This document shows, in pieces, positions 46,389-60,380 of a stretch of DNA of 64,000 bases (position 1 is the stretch's first letter; each line of letters starts with the position of its first letter). The notes beneath the pieces are model-generated. The model did no database searches. It was not told where the DNA came from and worked only from the letters and a program-made list of their open reading frames with translations. Source of the stretch: Smittium culicis (Eukaryota > Kickxellomycota > Harpellomycetes > Harpellales > Legeriomycetaceae); assembly GCA_001970855.1 (NCBI GenBank), contig LSSN01000154.1, positions 34,017 through 98,016 on the forward strand, read 5' to 3'. Position numbers and translations under genes: made by a program.

Positions 46389-49300
46389 TCAGTACAAGTA
46401 ATTGAGTAGCAATTTTACTGTTTTAAGATCAATCTCGAATTCAAGTAATTTTCTATTTTCTTTATTAAAATTAATTATTTTCAGGATATACTTTAATCTA
46501 CTTTTTCTATTTCTCAGAATCTCCCATCTGATTATTTGGGAATGTATACGAATAAACGATATCTTGGATAAAAATTTTTCTTTCATTATAAATTATAGAA
46601 AGTTTATTTTTACTTTTAAATGGCTTTATTTAAGGAGATTTATGCTTAGTTCCAATTTTTTTGCTGATACAGAATTTTTCTTATTATATCAATACTTTTA
46701 AAAATATTTATGTTTACTAATAGGACAGGTTCTCTGGCTATTTTTTCTTCATTTTTAATCTCTTACAAAGTATATGCTTGGTACATTAGGCTAAGGTCTA
46801 CTGTGCAAATATTTATAGTGTTATTATCTCTATTAATTATCGCTAATTTGGTTATAATATTTTTAAAATTGTATCATTTTTGTTTTTTATATAATTTTAA
46901 TTAGTATCAGTTTCTGTATTTATTTTAATTAAACCAGTATCGTTGATTAATCGATATATTTATGCAAATAAAGTTTTTTTGCAAATTTTATGTTTGCTTT
47001 TTTTAACATTATTGTCACCAATAAATTTTATTTTCAACTTTTTGGTGCTGAATTTGATTTTTTCTTTTTTCACCTTTATTTATGGGCATTCATACTTTAA
47101 AATTTTTAGTACTTTAAATTAATTTCATAACCTTGAGAACCTCTCCGTATATTAATTAAATTAGTTTTAATAATAACCAAGTTACTTTATATCATTCTTT
47201 CTTTGTTTAGAAAACTATTTTCAAACTTTTAAATTGATAAGAATTAAGTTTTCTATGTTTTAGAGCAGTTATATAGACTAATTTAGCAACGGTACTTGAT
47301 TTTTCGTATTTTAATCTAGTTAGAACCTTAAAATTTAAACCGATATATCAATTAATTGCGAAAAATTTAATTAAATCAGAATATTCTGAAGTTTATACTA
47401 GCTCAACTTTTTTTAATATTCTTTATTATTTTATCAGTTAATTTTATAGTCAAGATCTTTTTTCTAATTTCAACTATATAAAATTTTTTGTATATTTTCT
47501 AGTTTTTCAATTATATTTTTAACAATAGCATCTAGTTTGGAATCAATTATACCAAATCTATATTCTGATATATATGATTTATCCCACTAAATATGAGTTT
47601 TTTTATATTTTTGCTTTATTCTAGAAATTATTAAAGATAGAGATGGGATTATAGTTATAAGCCATTTTATATGCCGTTTTAAAATTCGCTTTTTTTTTTT
47701 TTTTTTTTTTGGTTTAAACTCATATCTCCTGAATGCTTTGGGAGTTTCCCAACAATTTTTGTCCAGCTTAGTCCTTATGAGCTTTTAGAGCTAACATTGA
47801 CAAGATCCATTTTTTCAGTGGCTCGATTTTTGCTTTTAAATGATTGATCTTTTTTAGTTTGAGCACAGTATAAATTTTTTTGCGTATTCACCTTTATCGA
47901 AGAATTTATTTTTATTTTAATTTTAAAGAATTAATTCAATGTTATTTTTTAGTACATTTTTAATTTCTTCATGTGAAATTATCTAATTTTTTTTCATTTT
48001 TTTATATGCAATTTTCTTGAACTAGACAAGAAAACAGCTACAATTTTCTCTATGCATGTTCTGTACTTGAGGTTAAATTTTTATTAGGATTATAAATTTA
48101 TCCAATCAGCGGTACTTCGATTAGGTTCTGTCTTTTTATAGTTCGACACGAAATCAACATCATAAGTGTATACTAAGTATTATTTGCCTTGTAAATAGCA
48201 TCTAAAATTAACTATATATATATAAATAGTGCTAAAGTATTTTTTTCGTATACACTATAATTTTTATGTAACTGCTAAACTTTTTGAATAATATTCCACA
48301 AGTAATAACATATCTTCATTATTTTATTGCTCTAAAAATCCTTCAAGATCATATAACCAAGAATCAGAGCTTACATTTTTTTGATAAAATCATGTTGTTT
48401 TAATACTGGCTCAGAATATTTTGTTTTATAAGTCAAGCTAAAATCTTTATAACATTTACCATTCCAATTGAAGTAGATATTTTTAAGGATCTATTTTCGA
48501 ATTTTTTCAAAGAATTCAGAAAATTTTTTGATAAACCGTCTAAAATAGCATTCTAGACCTATTAAAGACCTGAATTCAGACAAAATATTTTTGGAATCAG
48601 TATTTTAAGCAGATTTTTACATTTTTCTTTGCCAAGGATTATTTCTTGAATATGTATCTATCATCCTAACTATCTATAATACATTCAGCGAATTGAAGCT
48701 AATATAATTTAAACCTAACCACATTTTCATCAAATTCTTAGAAATTTTTACATAAATTCACTATTTGATGATCGAAATTATAAGTAATTATAGAAATTTT
48801 GTCAGATATACTGTTACATAGTCTCGTATTTTGAAAAAAATATAAATTAATCTTAAAAAGCGTTCATGGGAATTTTTAGAGTCAATCGGGATGTAATTAA
48901 ATTCAAGTAGGCTGGATCAGATCATAAAAATATTATATTTTCTCGACTGATCTTCTACTGAACATTTCCAATAACTTGAAAGGAATTCCAAATTCGAAAA
49001 TTATTTTTTTGCATTTAGATCGTCTATGCAATCATAAATCCTTGAGATTGGATATTTATTTGACTCTATTATATTTTTTAGTTTCATATAGTCGACGCAA
49101 AACCTTTTGGTTCCATCCTTCTTTATAACTTTTTATATTGGAGGTACCAAGTAGCACTTGATGACCTGTTCAATTATTATTAAACTTTTTATTTACCTCT
49201 GTATTAATAGAATATTTTTCAGAAAGCGAATATTTTCTAACTCTTGTATTTATGAGTTTTAAAAAATCTGGATGATTAATTTCTATCTAGAATTTAATAT

Positions 49301-50330
49301 AACATTTAAATGATTATATCTGCGATCAAAAAACGTAATGTATTCAATCAGCCCTAGTATAATATCTAATTCTTTTTTTTTTGAAAAATTTTCGATTTTA
49401 AGGTCTAATTGACTTGGTTTATTGAATTCATAGTCAAATCCTATTTAGGGTATGCCCTCAACGGTCACATCATCTTTAATAAAAGTGTAAATATTTATGG
49501 CGGGGTCTCGATTGCTTCATCTTTATAAAACTAACTTTTTAGTTCCTATAAGTAGCTAGTATAATCACGCTCTAGAGTTATTGTGTTTTTTGTATTAAAT
49601 TGTAATTTTTAATTGAATATTTAGTGCTCTAGTTCAAAATTTTGTTTTTTATTATTCAATTTTAGCCTCTAATTTTTGACACATATCTAGAAAAATTAAA
49701 ATCGGGATCTTGTATGTTTCCGTTTAAGGAGTTTTTTTAACCTTCAATTTTCAACGATTTTTATATTTATAATCGCTATGCTTTTAATGTTAATTATTGG
49801 ACTATATACTAGTTACAGGCTTAGAGGGTCATACAATGAATATTTATTATATTAAATTGATATAAAATTATACCACTGATAATAGAATAGCTGTTTCAGC
49901 GCCTTGTAAAAATGATACACGCTGTTCCCCTAATTAATCTAATTAATAACCAAGTTCATTTTTACCTCTATTCTTCATTTTTTATTTTTTAATAATAGCT
50001 TCCGTTTCCTTTGATTATTTAAGATTTTATTATATTTTATGTCTCAATTGATATCTTTAGAATCAAATTTAATAATTAATTCAGTGCTATAGATACTTTT
50101 TGGCTCTAAAACTCTGTCTGCGAATTTGAAATTATTTTTCTTTTCAATAGAATTTTTAACTGCTTTCATTATTTTTAATATATAATATATGAATCACAGT
50201 TTTGAATTTTTACTAAAATATAGTCTCTTTTATTACATTCTGCATAGATAGCAGAGTTAAATGTCTTACAGATTCAGAAAGCTAGACCAATTTTTTTTTC
50301 ATTTCTATCTCTTTAGTTAAATATTCTTTT
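46389..50330 (-). pseudogene. Decayed Ty3/gypsy chromovirus, copy 4
   Basis: Remnants occur in correct order on -. Near 50,200-50,260 is a possible worn zinc knuckle. At about 49,380-49,460 is the end of retropepsin. At 49,060-49,170 reverse transcriptase is unmistakable (IKKDGTKRFCVDYMKLKN). At 48,520-48,580 the connection block reads FRSLIGLECYFRRFI. Near 47,700-47,770 is a Trp-containing integrase segment. At 47,000-47,060 the KLKIKFIG block precedes the C-terminus, and 46,389-46,586 resembles a chromodomain (a 65-codon open piece). Every frame is broken by stops. LTRs were not found. It belongs to a family different from the 40-45 kb element, judging by the residues that can be read. Confidence 0.65.
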
Positions 50331-50618
50331 TCTATATTTTCTTATAATTTTATTGGATTAAACGTAACAAATTCGATCCCATCTGCTCATTATTTGTAAT
50401 GATTATACATATCATTAAGGCTTGGTCAAAGAGCTCGGACAATAAATCACAGTTTCCTTTCTGTACCATGGTCCAACAGATATATATTTTTATAACATCC
50501 AGTACTTCCAGATATATCTTGATATACTAGCTTTATATACAATGCTTTAGGGATTGTAGGTAAATAATTATTAAAATTTCACTCTTTTCGTTGGCCGATT
50601 TTGCTAAGGGTCGCATTT

Positions 50619-50660
50619 TCGCCTTCTTTCTTTCTTTCTTTCTTTCTCTTTTTTTTTAAG
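50619..50660. repeat. CTTT microsatellite with T run
   Basis: About six CTTT units in a row at roughly 50,623-50,649, followed by CTC and a run of T. It is a simple repeat with no gene context. Confidence 0.85.
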
Positions 50661-50699
50661 ATTTGAAATCATTATTTAGTTCATCTATTCATTTTTAAA

Positions 50700-50920
50700 C
50701 TTTTGATTCTTCATTCTGTTCAGTTTCTTATGAAGAATTCTGCGATTTGGCAGCTGGGCCTTCTAAGGAAATTTTCAAAATGCTAAAAATTGTTTCTGGA
50801 GTTCACTTTTCAAGTTCAGATATGATTTTGAATTTTCTGGGATAAATTTGGACTCTTTAAATACCCTTATCGTTTCCCAGGAATTTTCTTGGAGTAAAGA
50901 CACTTGTGAAGCTCATAATA
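50700..50920 (-). pseudogene. Fragment of a chromovirus pol C-terminus
   Basis: On - at about 50,900-50,840 the sequence reads LLQENSWETIRVFKESKF, the Trp-containing end of a retrotransposon chromodomain, followed by Lys/Glu-rich sequence to a stop near 50,775. It lies outside copy 4 (beyond its gag end) and so comes from another insertion. The rest of that copy is not recognisable upstream. Confidence 0.4.
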
Positions 50921-53900
50921 TAAATGCATCATTTTAATTTATTTTTTTTCAATCAGAACTGTAGTCCGATACGAATTATAGATATAATAAAAATGAGAAT
51001 AGCTTGAAACTGGTGCTGATAACGCCAATAAAATATAAAATTGAAGAGTCGTTAACTAAGTATATTTCACAGTTTAGTTTTTGCTTAATAAGCGTTTTAT
51101 TATAAATATTTATCATAAAAAAAGGTTCCTCTTTGAAAGATCACGAATGTCATTCTGATTATATAAAATTATTTAATAGATTATTCTTTCTCATAAGAAC
51201 TAAAACAACCATCTAATGAACATATAATTAGTAAAATAGAAATATATTATTTATTAATTGTATCTTTGGTGAATTACTTGCATTAATATTTTGAAGGCCT
51301 TAATTTTCCATTTCGTTATTCATATTTTAATATAAATGCAACTAATTTGAATTTCATTGTAACCAATACGGATTTTGGATGCTCTAAAAGTTATGGAGTT
51401 ATTTATTCAGTGAAGTTTTCCAATCCTATTAATTTATGCTCTTAAACCTTGTATGATTCTACTGTGGTGATCTAAAATTATAGATCCAATAGGGTTCTTA
51501 GATTGATGAATTAATCTAAGACAACCAATTCAGTATATATGGCAGCCTTTTTTTTTTTTTTTGCATGGTTCCTGAATCCAATTTACACTCTTTATTACTT
51601 TTTTATTTACAATTAATACTACTTATAAGACATGTGAATAATTGTTAATAATAACAATACTATCGAATATATCAAGATTATTTATGAAATGTGGAACTTT
51701 TCCTGTTTAATTTTTACTGCTTAGAAGCTCTAATTTAATTTTTTTATTCGGTTATTAAATTATCATCGAATGGTATATCTAATTCAACTAGTAGCTTTAC
51801 ATGATAAAAATAAGCAAATACGATGTCTAGAGAAAAAATTTTAGCTTCGTTCAAAAATTTCTCATATTATCAGATTCATCCAAGAGTTTAATAAGGGCGA
51901 TTATCAAATAAAAAGGCAGTTAAAAATAACCTTCAACTCAAAAGAACATCCCATATTATTCTAAATGATGTTAATACAAACCTGGTAAATTATAATAAAA
52001 ATAATAGCACTTTTTGTTTAAAATTCAGAAAAAAAATTTATTTTATTTTGGACAGTTTATTTATAGATTTAATGATTATATAATAAATGAGTAGTTGTTT
52101 GATAATTCAGGCAAACGTAATGGTTTCAATTCGGAAGAAAAAATAAATGGTGTAGTTTTTTTTTTATTTGCGTTTTTCGTTAATTGTTGGAAGAGGTAAA
52201 CACAGTCGTTGGTTTAAGGTCAATTAAAATTTAGCCAATGGTGTCTGTAAATATGTTTATTTGATTAGAATTGTGGTGTAAAAAAAAATTCTAGCCAACT
52301 AAAAGCAGACAAGGAGGGAAAACGGTGCAATCACGTTAGTTTTACAGGCAGTAAACAGTGAAACTATTAGAAGGGAAAGAATAAAAAAAGGGGGGGGGGA
52401 GGGCGAGGCGAATATTCACAATGTGGGTTACATTTTGAGCTAATAATTGTATATCTGAAACGCACATAATAATATTTTATTATGTAGACATTTGATTGAA
52501 AGGTAGTATTTTTTTTTGAGCTGGGTACATAACACAAACAAACAATAGCAATAGTGGGAGGAAGGGGGGAAGAGTGTAATGCAGTATTGTGTTCATATAA
52601 ACAAAGGGTATTGAATAATTTGTGGGTGCTTTTATAAGAGATATGCTAAACCCACAATAAAACCAATCGAGTATAATGAAGGGGAGGAGGAGAATGAAAC
52701 GAGTTATTATTAGATTATTTGATAGTCATGTTATTGTAAATTTTAAAAAAAACAAAACAAAAGGAATGAAAGACGAAAAATGTTGAATAACGAATCGAAT
52801 ATATTGTTTATAGGGATTTTTTTTTAATAAAAAAAGAGGAGATCAAAAGCTGGTTGTGACGAGGAAGAGTTGGGGAGGAGATTCACATTAGAATTAATTG
52901 TTTATACTATGTACTTTAGTTGCCTGATGGAAAAAATAGTTTAGGTATTGTTTATTTAGTATAAATATATGTGCAATTACAGTCCAAAATAATGCCTCGA
53001 TTTCCCAGAAACAGGTAAAAGAATGATGATTGAGCAAGAATGAAGCGTCGGATTTAATTAATTTACAGTGGTGGATTTTATGTGCGCTTTGTTGCGAGAT
53101 ACTTATACCGGGAGATGGGGAGGGGTTATACATTTTGTTGATGTGGTTATTGAAGCGATTAATTGTTTGCAAACGTACTTGAAAGGGCAATTAAAAGCGT
53201 TAATTGGCTGTTTAAGCGATTGACACAAAGGAAAAGTTTCTAGGATAAGTTCATTCCGAAAAAATGATAAGAGGCGGGGGGATGGAAGCAGTAACATTAT
53301 GGCTTGAATGTATGAGTCAGTGTGAGCAGAACGTATACGTTAGCAAATGGATTGAGCGAGCGTGTTGGTTGCGCTTATTCAGTCGCTAAAATAGTTGATT
53401 GATTGAAGCAAACGGAATACGATTTGAAGATATTGTCCGGTACGAATATGCATATTTTGGGTGGGGATACAGAAGGGCTGATCCTAGAGGCCAGAAACTA
53501 AGACACTAAAAATAGCTATTAGAATAAATATATCTAGCAAACGAGTAGTAGAGAATGTAGCTAAAACAGTATTAATGGCTTCAGAGCCTGAGAACGAGAA
53601 AAATGTCTATTCTACAATCCATTTGCTATAAGTAGTTTGGGTCAACTTAGTATTAGCAAATTCATTGGCTATTGCGAATTAAGACTGGGATAATCTCAGA
53701 ATCTTATTAGATACACAGTACGATAGTCATTTGACCTATAGGTGCGCACCAGACCAATCCAATTTTAATATATGCATTTTATTCGCAGAAACTGTTTGTG
53801 GGAGCGAGCGAATGGAAAGTGTATGATGTTTGAAAAAGTTTAGCGGCGCAAATATGTGTTTTTTTTTTATTGAGTGTGTGAGGGGGACATAATAGCATCT

Positions 53901-54840
53901 CGGCAGCCAAAAATTTGGGGAGTAGACGAACTGTTAACCTTTTCCTGAGCCAAAAATCTTAAACACATTTAAAAATCATAATTGGATAAGCATTTATTAA
54001 AGCAATCATTATTGGATGTATTAAAGTAAAATATTCAATAAAGTATATTAGTTCTATTATTCTTTATCAGGCTGTTATTTTGTTGGATATTTTTATTAGT
54101 TCAAAAAAAAGCCAACCGCCTCTCAAATGGGCTAAAAGAGTCAAAGGGCCTTCTCAGAAAAGTGTAGAGAATCTGAACAGGAATCAAAGTCTTAATAATA
54201 GAACTGAGTATATTTATGCATCCATACTAGAGCTATACTCAAGAATCATTCCACAGACTAATTCTCTCCTTTAGTGAGAGTGTAAATGCTTAGATACCCA
54301 AACCAACAAAAATCATATTTCTCTGCTAAATAATATAAGATAAGTCACTTCACACCAATCATATACTGCAGGTAGGGCAACTGGAACCTGTGAAAGACTA
54401 AGGTATATGCCTAGATTATAGCAGACCCATAAAATGTTAGGAGGAAACTGTCTATTAGGCTACGAAAATGGGATAGTAGGCAAACTCCCATGAAATGGCA
54501 AGATAGTTACACTTATATAACCATTTTGGGATTCTGAGGCTTATTCCTTGACCTCTTGGCAATACTCGCCAGAGCAATATGTATAAAAAGACAACATACA
54601 TTTATCCTGTAGCATAACCCTCCCCCTCCCCCCGAAAACTCGTATCTTAACAAGAATTACGCCTCGTGGTTTAAAAATAACAGCCAGCTAATAGCTTATC
54701 CTAAGAACTTGTGTAGGTTGAAGGGGGGGATGGGGGATTTGGTGTTGCACAGGTAGATTGTGGCTTATACGAACCCTAAAGCGGTTTTGTTTTTATCACG
54801 CTGAGGTGTTATGAGAACTAGTAATGGGAATTAATGTAGA
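50921..54840. other. Intergenic region, AT-rich then noticeably more GC-rich
   Basis: 50.9-52.1 kb is AT-rich like the transposon graveyard. From about 52.14 kb to 54.8 kb the base composition becomes closer to that around genes, with G runs on + at 52,391-52,401 and 54,723-54,737. Frames at 52,894-53,190 and 53,103-53,297 (-) and 54,080-54,274 (+) have no recognised domain or splice support. The G-rich + strand matches the C/T-rich sense-strand leaders of genes in this window, so a leader or noncoding transcript on - is possible. No known structured RNA was recognised. Confidence 0.45.
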
Positions 54841-55798
54841 CTTAATTTTTTTTGGTGGGTTTTTGTGAGAACGTTGGGACTGGACTTAGCAGTCTTTTTT
54901 TTTTTGTGAGCTGAGAAAGACTTTTAGAAGCTCTTTTTTTTTGTTTGGCTTTTTTACAAACTAACTGCAACTTCCTGCCAACCCATTTTTTTAAACCTCG
55001 CCCAATTCCCCCCGTCTCACCCAACCATTCGCTGAGTTCGCTATTACACTCTTCTATTCGCCTTTTATTTTTATAGCTAACGCCCATTCGTTACTAAAAG
55101 CCTCCGTCCACTTATTCGCTGCAAGCTTGTTTTCTTTCCGCATTATTCGCTGTATGCTATAAATGTAGCCAATAATGTATTGTCTATGCTTCAAGTCTTT
55201 ATGCAAATAAGAAATTCCCTTTTATTTTCTTAATTTGCTGCTTATCTCTTTATAAATAATAAATTCTGTTTCTACTCTTAAGCTTTTTTTTTCCCTTAGT
55301 TTTTGTTTTTTTTTTTAACTGCTTTCTGTTTATCTTTATTTTTTCCTGCTTGCTCATCCTCAAACTTCGCTTTCTATATATTACCCATTTTATCATATCT
55401 CCTTTTGTCCAAATCTCTTCCGCTCATCTCAACTGCTCTGCCTTCTTTCTATCTCCCGAATAGGTAATCTACTCTTTAATTATCTTCTTTAAAGCATAAA
55501 TCTTTTGCTTCTGCTTCTAAATCTCTTATTTAATTCCTCATCCCATAAACTCTTTTATTTTCCCTCCTTTTCTCTATCTGTTTTATTATTTTCATCACTT
55601 CTCACATTTATTTTTTCTCTATTCTTAACATCATTTTCTTTCATTTATAACTCAGTAAACCTACTTACATCATCTATCTTCATTTATATTTTTACGTCCT
55701 CTATACTTTCTTTTTCTATTATACTTTCCTCTCTTTGTATCCCCGCCCCTTCCTTACTCAACTCGACCATATTTGTCTAATTTTTAGACTTTGCGAAA
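54841..55798 (+). promoter_or_regulatory. Promoter and pyrimidine-rich leader of the casein kinase I gene
   Basis: From about 54,960 the + strand becomes strongly C/T-rich and stays so up to the start codon at 55,799, as seen before the SDR gene. A CTAATTTTTAG shortly before the ATG could be the end of an intron in the 5' untranslated region. The 91-codon frame at 55,505-55,780 begins with TTG, not ATG, and is a product of this skew. Confidence 0.5.
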
Positions 55799-57636
55799 AT
55801 GGACGTTAGAATTGGAAATAAATATAGATTAGGTCGGAAAATCGGCTCTGGCTCTTTTGGTGACATTTTTCTTGGTAATTCCCTCCTTCCCACTCTATCT
55901 TCTCTTATTTTATCTCCCATCTTTTTTCATCTCTTTCAAATTTTCTTTCTAGCTGTAAATGTTATCACCAATGAGGAAGTCGCTGTAAAGCTTGAATCCA
56001 TCAACAGCCGTCATCCTCAACTTGAATATGAATCCAGAGTTTATAAAGCTCTCGCCGGCGGTGTCGGAATCCCCTTTGTCAGACATTATGGCTCTGAAAG
56101 TGACTATAATACACTCGTAATAGATCTATTAGGTCCTTCTCTTGAAGATCTTTTTAACTTTTGTAATCGCCAATTCTCTCTAAAAACTGTCCTTCTTTTG
56201 GCTGACCAATTGGTACCACCATCTTTTTTTTATACTCAACCTTTCCCATCTTAAACTAACTTTTCTCATTTCTAATTTTTACATCTAGCTCTCTCGAATT
56301 GAATATATCCACAATAAAGCTTTTATTCACAGAGATATTAAGCCTGATAACTTCCTCATGGGTCTTGGAAGAAGAACTAATTTAGTCCACGTTATTGATT
56401 TTGGCTTAGCCAAAAGATACAGAGAACCAAGGACAAATATGCATATCCCATATCGTGAACATAAAAATCTAACTGGTACTGCTAGATACGCTAGTATTAA
56501 CACACATCTCGGCATAGAACAATCTAGAAGAGACGATTTAGAAAGTTTAGGCTATGTTTTAATGTACTTTTTAAGAGGAAATCTACCCTGGCAAGGACTA
56601 AGAGCTGCAAATAAAAAGCTAAAATATGATTGTATCATGGAAAAGAAAATGAGTACCACCACTGAAAATCTCTGCCGTGGATACCCCCCTGAGTTTTCAA
56701 CTTACCTCAATTATACTCGAAGCCTTAGATTCGACGATAAACCTGACTATACTTACTTGAAGCGCCTCTTCAGAGACTTATTTGTCCGTACTGGGCTTAA
56801 ATACGACTATATTTTTGACTGGTCCACTTTTAAAAGAGTAATCCCTTCTTTTTTTCATTTTTCTTAGTTATCTCATTTTTTACAGTTTCTTAATCTTGTT
56901 TTTTTCTTCTTTATCTTAGGAAAAATCTATCAACCCTGTCCAATCCACATCTAACCCACACCCCGAAGAAGTCCCTATTGCCGAAAATAACGCAAATATC
57001 AACAATCAAACCTACAATAACCGCATCTTACAACCATCCCCTGCTGTAAGTATTTTTACTCAACCCCCAAAAATTCACATCTAATATTTTTTTTAACATT
57101 TTTTTTTATCTAACTTAGCCAAACGCAAACCAACAACAGACATACCAAAAAGTCAGTCAAAATATAGTAATGAACAACTATACTCAAGATAAACTTAATA
57201 AAGAACACCAAAAAAACCAGCTAAAGTTATACCTAAAGAATCCCCCCAAAATGAACACAATTCAACAAGAATACCACCAACCTCCTCCACAACAGTTACG
57301 ACAACAGTTTATACCACAAGAACAGAGAGTCGTAGACCAAAGACTACATAGAGATCCTTCAAACTTTCCTAACCAGGACTACCCCCAGAATCACATCATT
57401 TATAACGAAGGCTTGTAAGTTTTTACTTTTTATTTTCTTTCAAACCATCTATTTATTACATCTCATTTTTTTTAAACATTCAATATAGAAATCCCAACAA
57501 TAGCGCTCTCGCTTCCAACAATAACGGTCAACAGCCTAAAGCCAACCCAAACTATATGAATATGCAGCGATACCCACACAGAGATGATCTCCAAGGCGGC
57601 CCCAATGCTTTTAACCCTTACTCTGGTGCTCAGTAA
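55799..57636 (+). CDS. HRR25: Casein kinase I, Hrr25/CK1-delta type
   Basis: Six exons give a 484-residue Ser/Thr kinase: 55,799-55,874; 55,953-56,212; 56,289-56,837; 56,920-57,045; 57,119-57,414; 57,489-57,636. Introns are 78, 76, 82, 73 and 74 nt, and all junction phases agree. The N-terminus [21 protein letters not shown] matches CK1-delta/Hrr25 closely, and catalytic numbering is the same: glycine loop 16-21, Lys38, HRD 126-128, DFG 149-151, then the CK1-specific LTGTARYAS activation segment. The kinase domain ends near residue 295, exactly at an exon boundary. The tail (296-484) is Asn/Gln/Pro-rich and likely disordered. There is no C-terminal Cys pair, so it is not a Yck-type membrane-anchored kinase. 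Hrr25-type kinases act in vesicle traffic, DNA repair, ribosome maturation and meiosis. Confidence 0.93.
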
Positions 57637-60380
57637 TTTCTAGATAAAGTGATAATTCCTCTCCAACCTCTCATAATCATCAAACTTTCCTAATTCCTCT
57701 TAACCTTATAAATGCCTGATTTGTTCTTCTTACATCTCAATTATACCCACCTGTCACTGCCTTTATTAAATCTATTATTATTATTCTAATCAGCTGTTTT
57801 ACCGCTTTCTTTTTCCATAAATTTATACTTTTCAATTCTAATAACCTAATTAAATATAAAATATTTATTTATTACCACCCTGAAAGCTATCGATACGATC
57901 ATTATATTATTTTATAAGTTTTATACGCCAGTTCAAAAATTTCGCTATACTCTATTGGTTACTATTTGCGAGTAAATTTTATTTCGCCAGTTTTTATAGC
58001 CCAACACCGAAAAAAAAGTATAAATTGATAACTAGGTAAATTTTTTTTACTTCATCTTTTCTATTCAATCCTATTTATAAATAACAAGTTTAATTCAAGA
58101 ATTTAATTGGCTATTTATATTTTACACAACTAAAGTTTTTTTTTTCCCTTGTTCAATTAAATTACCCCCTTCCCCACCACAAAAAATTCAGTTAACATTG
58201 CCTTCTTTCTACAGCTTATTTAAGCATTTTCATAATGCTCAAGTTATTTAAATTATTTTATAAGAGAAAATAAATTAATTATTTAGATATGATGTATTTC
58301 TTCTTTTAACGCTTTCACTCCCAACTTTCTTTAAAACAATAAATTTAACGATTCACAATGTAATTTCTAAGCACATTTATTATTTGCTGATATTCTTGCA
58401 CTAAAGAACAACTATGTTTCTCGGAATCATAATAAATTTATTGAACGCATTTGACTAAGTTTGGTAGACAAAAAGCGGTTATCCGCCTGTGAAATGGAAA
58501 AGAGCATACATATTAGTTTTTTTTGTTTAATTTATGATTTTTCGGAGTGCGTCAAGACTGGGTTTTCAAGGTATATTTATTAATATAAAATCATGTAATT
58601 ATAAGGGGATATACAACTAGAGTGATAAAATATTTTTGAACAGAATACCTTTTCATAGAAAAGAATAATGGTGTTCTTTTATATGCTGAGAATATGGCAA
58701 AGGTATAAACGTTAAAAGTGGGATTGATCAATAGCTGTCAGATATTGGGGGAAGAATATCACAGAGATATATATTAAAATAATTGCCACATAATAAATGA
58801 TGATTATAAAATATTGTATGCTTTAGATTATAACTAACATTCGTTTCGCCAAAATGAAAGGTTGTTAAAAATGACTGGGGTTTTTTAATATTATTTAAAT
58901 ATTTTCGTGTAAATTTTAATATACGTGCTCCTTAGTGTGTACCATATTACTTTTACAGTAAGAATTTAACCTTTTATTTGGTATTTTCTTTTGTTTTAAA
59001 ACTTAATAATTATATAATTAAAAATTAAATGGTCTTTCCAGCACAAGGTATTTTCTTTAAGCGGAAAAACGACCTAAAAGAAAAAATTATCAGAGATTCT
59101 AAATACCCCCAAGAAAAGAGACACCTAGAGCAAAATTAAAACTCTTTGGTTTTCCATTGGGCCAGACGGAAAAGCTATTTTTAACAATAGGTAATAGTAT
59201 CCCCACATCCTCTCTTTTTAAAAAATCCTTTCTCTTAGCATATATTTTAGCCTTAAATCAATTTTTAATTTAAACATATATTTACAATAAATAAACACAT
59301 GAAAAAAAAATTTAATATTATAATTGATAAAAGTCATATACGTTATACTACATGCTTCAAAACTATTAAAAATTAACTTTATTTAATTATATCAAGCTGA
59401 TTATATCATGTCATTAGGAGCTTATTCATATCTTAGAAAATCGATTGAATCACATATATTTAGATTTGAAGCTTTTAGAAATTTTTTTTAGTCAATTAGA
59501 ATCAACTTTAGAACTTGTAGAAATTTTACTGATACATTCAGAATCGACTTTGAGTTAAACTTATCCAATTCGTTAAAAAAATTTTCCATCGCGTCACGAT
59601 TTTTTTTTAGAAATTGCTTCCAAGATATCTACAAATGATGGAAGCTTTTAGAAATTCGATTGAAACCCCCTGTATGAAGTTTATTTTACTATTATCTAAT
59701 TTTTTTTGGAAAGACTGTTTAATTTGAATACTATATGGACAATTCATTAGAAGCTGTGTTATACTAATATTAGCGTTCAACTCTGAATAAAATTTTCTTC
59801 ATAGAATAATCTTCATTAAACTCCAATATCTGAATTTACCTAAGTTTTACGGTTTGCATTTTATATTTTTGGTTTATTTCTTCAGCGAATTTAATCTTAT
59901 CGATATAATTTTTTTTTTTTTTAGTTGTAATTGTTGTAACCTGATTCTTTCTTAAGCTATTCAACCGTCAATTACTCAAAGATAGCTCTCGGTTGGTTCT
60001 AAGAAGCAAAAGATAAAATATTAACACGCTTTTTTTTGGGAATTTTGATATTCATCGAAGATTATTTTTACTATTAATTCTTTTTAAAATGGTCATTTTT
60101 TGTTTTTTTAGCTTAATTTTTTGCAATAAAAGCATGCTACCTGTTTCATTAACTCCTTTTTTTTTCCGATTATAGCTGTAAAAATAAGTGCAAATTTCAG
60201 ATTGTGCTGTGGGTTTTTTTACTTAATCACACCGTTTTTGACTAAAAAAAATTGGTTCAAATTTAAAGCATAAAATTTATGTAATAACTGTCAATTTGAG
60301 TTTTCATGTCCATTTTGGGTCCTATATATAGTGTTGATATAGTTTTTTTTGGTTTTTCTTTGATCATTTTTGCATCATTA
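57637..60380. other. Intergenic region downstream of casein kinase I
   Basis: C/T-rich and then AT-rich sequence with no recognised gene. The probable 3' untranslated region and polyadenylation site of the kinase gene lie in the first few hundred bases. Composition becomes increasingly AT-rich beyond 58.8 kb. Confidence 0.5.

Noticed and set aside
46402..46701. 99-codon frame on +
   Set aside because: It is antisense to the chromodomain-like remnant of decayed copy 4 on -.
52894..53297. Two overlapping frames on - (98 and 64 codons)
   Set aside because: Different frames over the same bases, no recognised domain, and no consistent splice junction to join them; kept only as a region of interest.
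54842..55087. 81-codon Lys-rich frame on - upstream of casein kinase I
   Set aside because: It is the antisense of the pyrimidine-rich leader, hence Lys/Arg/Glu-rich; no domain and no splice support.
55505..55780. 91-codon frame directly before the casein kinase start
   Set aside because: It begins with TTG, is almost only Ser/Leu/Phe/Ile, and reflects the pyrimidine-rich leader.
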